A stretch of 5,407 bases of DNA, taken from NCBI GenBank assembly GCA_036507695.1, contig DATCIR010000323.1, positions 1 through 5,407 of the forward strand. Reading direction: 5' to 3'. Position numbers and translations under genes: made by a program. Shown here one piece after another: positions 4,270-5,407 of this stretch. Under the pieces are notes generated by a model. It was not told the origin of the DNA and made no database searches. It saw only the letters and a list, made by a program, of their open reading frames with translations. The stretch's first letter is position 1. The number at the start of each line of letters is the position of its first letter. The DNA is from JAKEGK01 sp036507695 (lineage in GTDB: Bacteria > Pseudomonadota > Gammaproteobacteria > SZUA-152).

Positions 4270-5407
4270 TTATTTTGCCGGTGACGGTTTCGCGGATGAC
4301 GGCTTCGCCGGAGCGGATTCTTTCAGCAAATCACGCGCGATGACGATGCGGCGGATTTCATTAGTGCCGCCACCGATTTCATAAATCTTGGCGTCGCGCA
4401 ACAAGCGCCCCGGTATTTCATCATTGCGGTAACCGCGGCCGCCCATGATCTGAATCGCATCCAGCGCCACCTTCACGGAAGCTTGGGAGGAAAAAAGACA
4501 GGCCGCCGCGACATCCTTGCCGATGCTGCGGTCACTATTGCTGAAGCGTTCGCCCACGCTGTACACCAGCGCCCGCGACGCTTGCAGCCGGGTGTACATG
4601 TCGGCCAGCATGGCCTGCACCATTTGAAAATTACCGATGGGCTGGCCGAATTGTTCCCTTTTATGCGCATAAGGCAGCACCACATCCATCGCGGCCTGCA
4701 TAATACCTAAGGGGCCGCCGCACAACAGCAGGCGCTCGGAATTCAAGCCCGCCATCAGCACGCTGACGCCTTCGTTAACTTCGCCGAGCACATTCTCTTG
4801 CGGGATTTCGCAATCCTTGAAATACAATTCACAGTTGCCCGCGCCGCGCATGCCGAGTTTGTCGATTTTCTCCCCGGTGGTAAAGCCTTTCATACCGGGC
4901 TCCACCAGAAACGCGGTGATGGAACGCGAACCGGCTTGTTGCTTGTCGGCCGTGCGCATGTAAACAATCAACACGCCGGCGTCAGGGCCATTGGTAATCC
5001 AGCGCTTGGTGCCGTTCGCCACCCAGACATTGCCTTTCTTTTCCGCGTGACAGGACATGGAACCCACCACATCCGAGCCGGCATCGGGTTCCGACATGGC
5101 GAGCGCGCCGAGGTAATCGCCGGCAATCAGCGCAGGCAGATATTTTTTGCGCTGCGCTTCGTTGCCGTGGCGGAATAAATTGTCGAGGCAAATATTGGAA
5201 TGCGCGGCATAGGAAAATCCCACCGTTCCGGAAGCGCGCGACAGTTCTTCGGTGACAATCACATGCGCGAGATACGACAGCTCCTCGCCGCCGTATTTTT
5301 TGGGAATGGTCATGCCCATTAATTTCTGCGCGCCGATTTTTTTCCAGACCTCGGGCGGCACGGTATCGCTGCGGTCAATCCGGTCGGCGAGCGGCGCGAT
5401 CTCCGCT
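4270..5407 (-). CDS. liuA: Isovaleryl-CoA dehydrogenase, 5' end outside window
   Basis: This is an FAD-dependent acyl-CoA dehydrogenase that oxidises isovaleryl-CoA to 3-methylcrotonyl-CoA in leucine breakdown, passing electrons to electron-transfer flavoprotein. About 378 codons are visible. The frame stays open to the right edge (it begins AEIAPLADRIDRSDTV), so the GTG at 5359-5361 is an internal valine and the true start lies outside. Family marks seen are the signature AMSEPDAGSD (5071-5100), the C-terminal signature with QIMGGRGY (4393-4452), and YEIGGGTNE (4357-4383). The last has Gly where most acyl-CoA dehydrogenases carry their catalytic Glu. The Glu of LNSERL (codon 4735-4737) fits the alternative base known in isovaleryl-CoA dehydrogenases. 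Together with the overall match to that family, this favours isovaleryl-CoA over straight-chain substrates. The protein ends in an odd tail of three five-residue units (SAPAK, PSSAK, PSPAK). It is first of the visible genes, with 12 bp to the thiolase. Confidence 0.95.
   Translation of the reverse strand, partial: AEIAPLADRIDRSDTVPPEVWKKIGAQKLMGMTIPKKYGGEELSYLAHVIVTEELSRASGTVGFSYAAHSNICLDNLFRHGNEAQRKKYLPALIAGDYLGALAMSEPDAGSDVVGSMSCHAEKKGNVWVANGTKRWITNGPDAGVLIVYMRTADKQQAGSRSITAFLVEPGMKGFTTGEKIDKLGMRGAGNCELYFKDCEIPQENVLGEVNEGVSVLMAGLNSERLLLCGGPLGIMQAAMDVVLPYAHKREQFGQPIGNFQMVQAMLADMYTRLQASRALVYSVGERFSNSDRSIGKDVAAACLFSSQASVKVALDAIQIMGGRGYRNDEIPGRLLRDAKIYEIGGGTNEIRRIVIARDLLKESAPAKPSSAKPSPAK

Noticed and set aside
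3814..4284. Plus-strand 156-codon reading frame antisense to the thiolase
   Set aside because: It is a shadow of thiolase codons; its peptide is rich in His, Arg and Gly with no family match, and the thiolase motifs on the other strand are complete.
5359..5361. GTG as start codon of isovaleryl-CoA dehydrogenase
   Set aside because: The frame remains open upstream to the window edge and encodes a typical family N-terminal helix (AEIAPLADRIDRSDTV). The codon is an internal valine.
1..5407. A new multi-gene defence or toxin system
   Set aside because: All four genes belong to one known catabolic pathway and have intact family motifs. The unexplained DNA is repeat-derived and non-coding.

Overview
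The window holds four genes, all on the minus strand, forming most of a leucine/isovalerate catabolism (liu) cluster. In transcription order they are isovaleryl-CoA dehydrogenase (liuA, 5' end cut off by the right edge), an acetoacetyl-CoA-type thiolase, the carboxyltransferase (beta) subunit of 3-methylcrotonyl-CoA carboxylase (liuB/mccB), and a methylglutaconyl-CoA hydratase (liuC). Protein features point to a proteobacterium, most likely a gammaproteobacterium: LiuB is 535 residues, LiuC is of the short crotonase type, and the intergenic repeats have the GTAG-headed palindrome form known from gammaproteobacterial REP elements. This placement is inference; no species is recognised.

Layout: 4270-5407 liuA (partial); 3061-4257 thiolase; 1443-3050 liuB. 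These three are packed with gaps of 12 and 10 bp and look co-transcribed and translationally coupled. Then comes a 342-bp gene-free island (1101-1442) made almost wholly of repeats, then liuC (321-1100), then a second repeat island (1-320) running to the left edge. The biotin-carrying alpha subunit (liuD/mccA), HMG-CoA lyase (liuE) and a LiuR-type regulator are expected in such clusters but are not in the window.

Pathway: LiuA oxidises isovaleryl-CoA to 3-methylcrotonyl-CoA. LiuB, with its absent alpha partner, carboxylates this to 3-methylglutaconyl-CoA, and LiuC hydrates that to HMG-CoA. After lyase cleavage to acetyl-CoA and acetoacetate, and activation of acetoacetate, the thiolase would split acetoacetyl-CoA into two acetyl-CoA.

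The coding content is ordinary. The unusual part is the repeat DNA on both sides of liuC. It includes several GTAG-headed REP palindromes in both orientations, a 56-bp exact direct repeat with 186-bp spacing, and a 136-bp element with nested symmetry and exact 14-bp terminal inverted repeats. It also includes a 28-bp tandem duplication that copies the last codons and stop of liuB. I see no convincing new defence, toxin or RNA system; the repeat islands are the best candidates for a second look.
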